Positions 32,590-32,619 of a stretch of 32,619 nucleotides of DNA are shown here, one piece after another. Each line of letters starts with the position of its first letter. Within the stretch, counting starts at the first letter, position 1. Both the position numbers and the translations under genes were made by a program. This DNA is from Brachybacterium endophyticum. Lineage in GTDB: Bacteria > Actinomycetota > Actinomycetes > Actinomycetales > Dermabacteraceae. The stretch lies in NCBI RefSeq assembly GCF_003130585.1, contig NZ_QFKX01000010.1, positions 1 to 32,619 of the forward strand, written 5' to 3'. The notes beneath the pieces were generated by a model, which saw only the letters and a list, made by a program, of their open reading frames with translations, was not told the origin of the DNA and made no database searches.

Positions 32590-32619
32590 ATGAGCACTTC
32601 CGCGGCATCTCGGCAACAG
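32590..32619 (+). CDS. Possible gene start at right edge
   Basis: ATG at 32590 opens MSTSAASRQQ to the window end. GAAGG just upstream is a weak ribosome site. The DNA before it, AGGGCGTGTCTCCCATAT near 32544, resembles the terminal repeat of IS5-type elements, so a transposase start is possible. Ten codons do not allow a call. Confidence 0.2.
   Translation, partial: MSTSAASRQQ

Overview
The window is high-GC DNA with the codon bias, short intergenic spaces and ATGA/GTGA gene overlaps of an actinobacterium. Gene content (Lhr and Nei side by side, class F sortase, ROK-controlled sugar ABC operon without its own ATPase, leaderless-looking starts) fits Micrococcales, and a Brachybacterium/Dermabacteraceae-like host is my best guess; that assignment is inference.

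Layout. 1-8256 is ordinary chromosome: the start of sodA (minus strand), the coupled DNA-repair pair lhr-nei, and a coupled nucleoside hydrolase/NAD-epimerase pair. tRNA-Arg(UCU) at 8436-8508 marks the edge of an accessory zone: an FRG-domain protein of atypical composition, a tyrosine integrase without its N-terminus, and a short-chain dehydrogenase also without its N-terminus, the two broken genes meeting head to head near 10980. A macrolide phosphotransferase-like gene and a class F sortase/CHRD surface-protein pair follow. 14293-22341 is a seven-gene minus-strand operon (substrate-binding lipoprotein, two permeases, Tm-1-like protein, PEP-hydrolase-family TIM barrel, EthD-like protein, Gfo/Idh/MocA oxidoreductase) with a divergent ROK regulator and a good promoter that carries a palindrome between its -35 and -10 boxes. 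It looks like a catabolic system for an unidentified sugar or sugar acid.

22342-24891 is a 2.5-kb stretch with no convincing protein gene. Its right part (23880-24760), together with 25890-26275, is dense in strong hairpins. Two copies of a C-loop double hairpin resembling the actinobacterial 6C RNA, and three copies of another long hairpin, are interspersed with terminators of nearly the same sequence. Between these lie a divergent tautomerase/HxlR pair and a small HicB / AlpA-like HTH / membrane-protein cluster.

27378-27965 is a frameshifted FMN-binding glutamate synthase remnant, followed by an intact alpha/beta hydrolase. 29703-31326 is a fluoride-response locus: inorganic pyrophosphatase, and divergent from it a fluoride (crcB) riboswitch whose downstream hairpin holds the Shine-Dalgarno of a MutS-like gene. 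That gene is cut after about 90 codons and joined to the second half of a crcB gene, followed by an intact crcB/fluC. The window ends with a decayed IS481-type element and the first codons of another possible gene. Overall, a conserved left end gives way to a right two-thirds shaped by transfer, deletion and gene decay.
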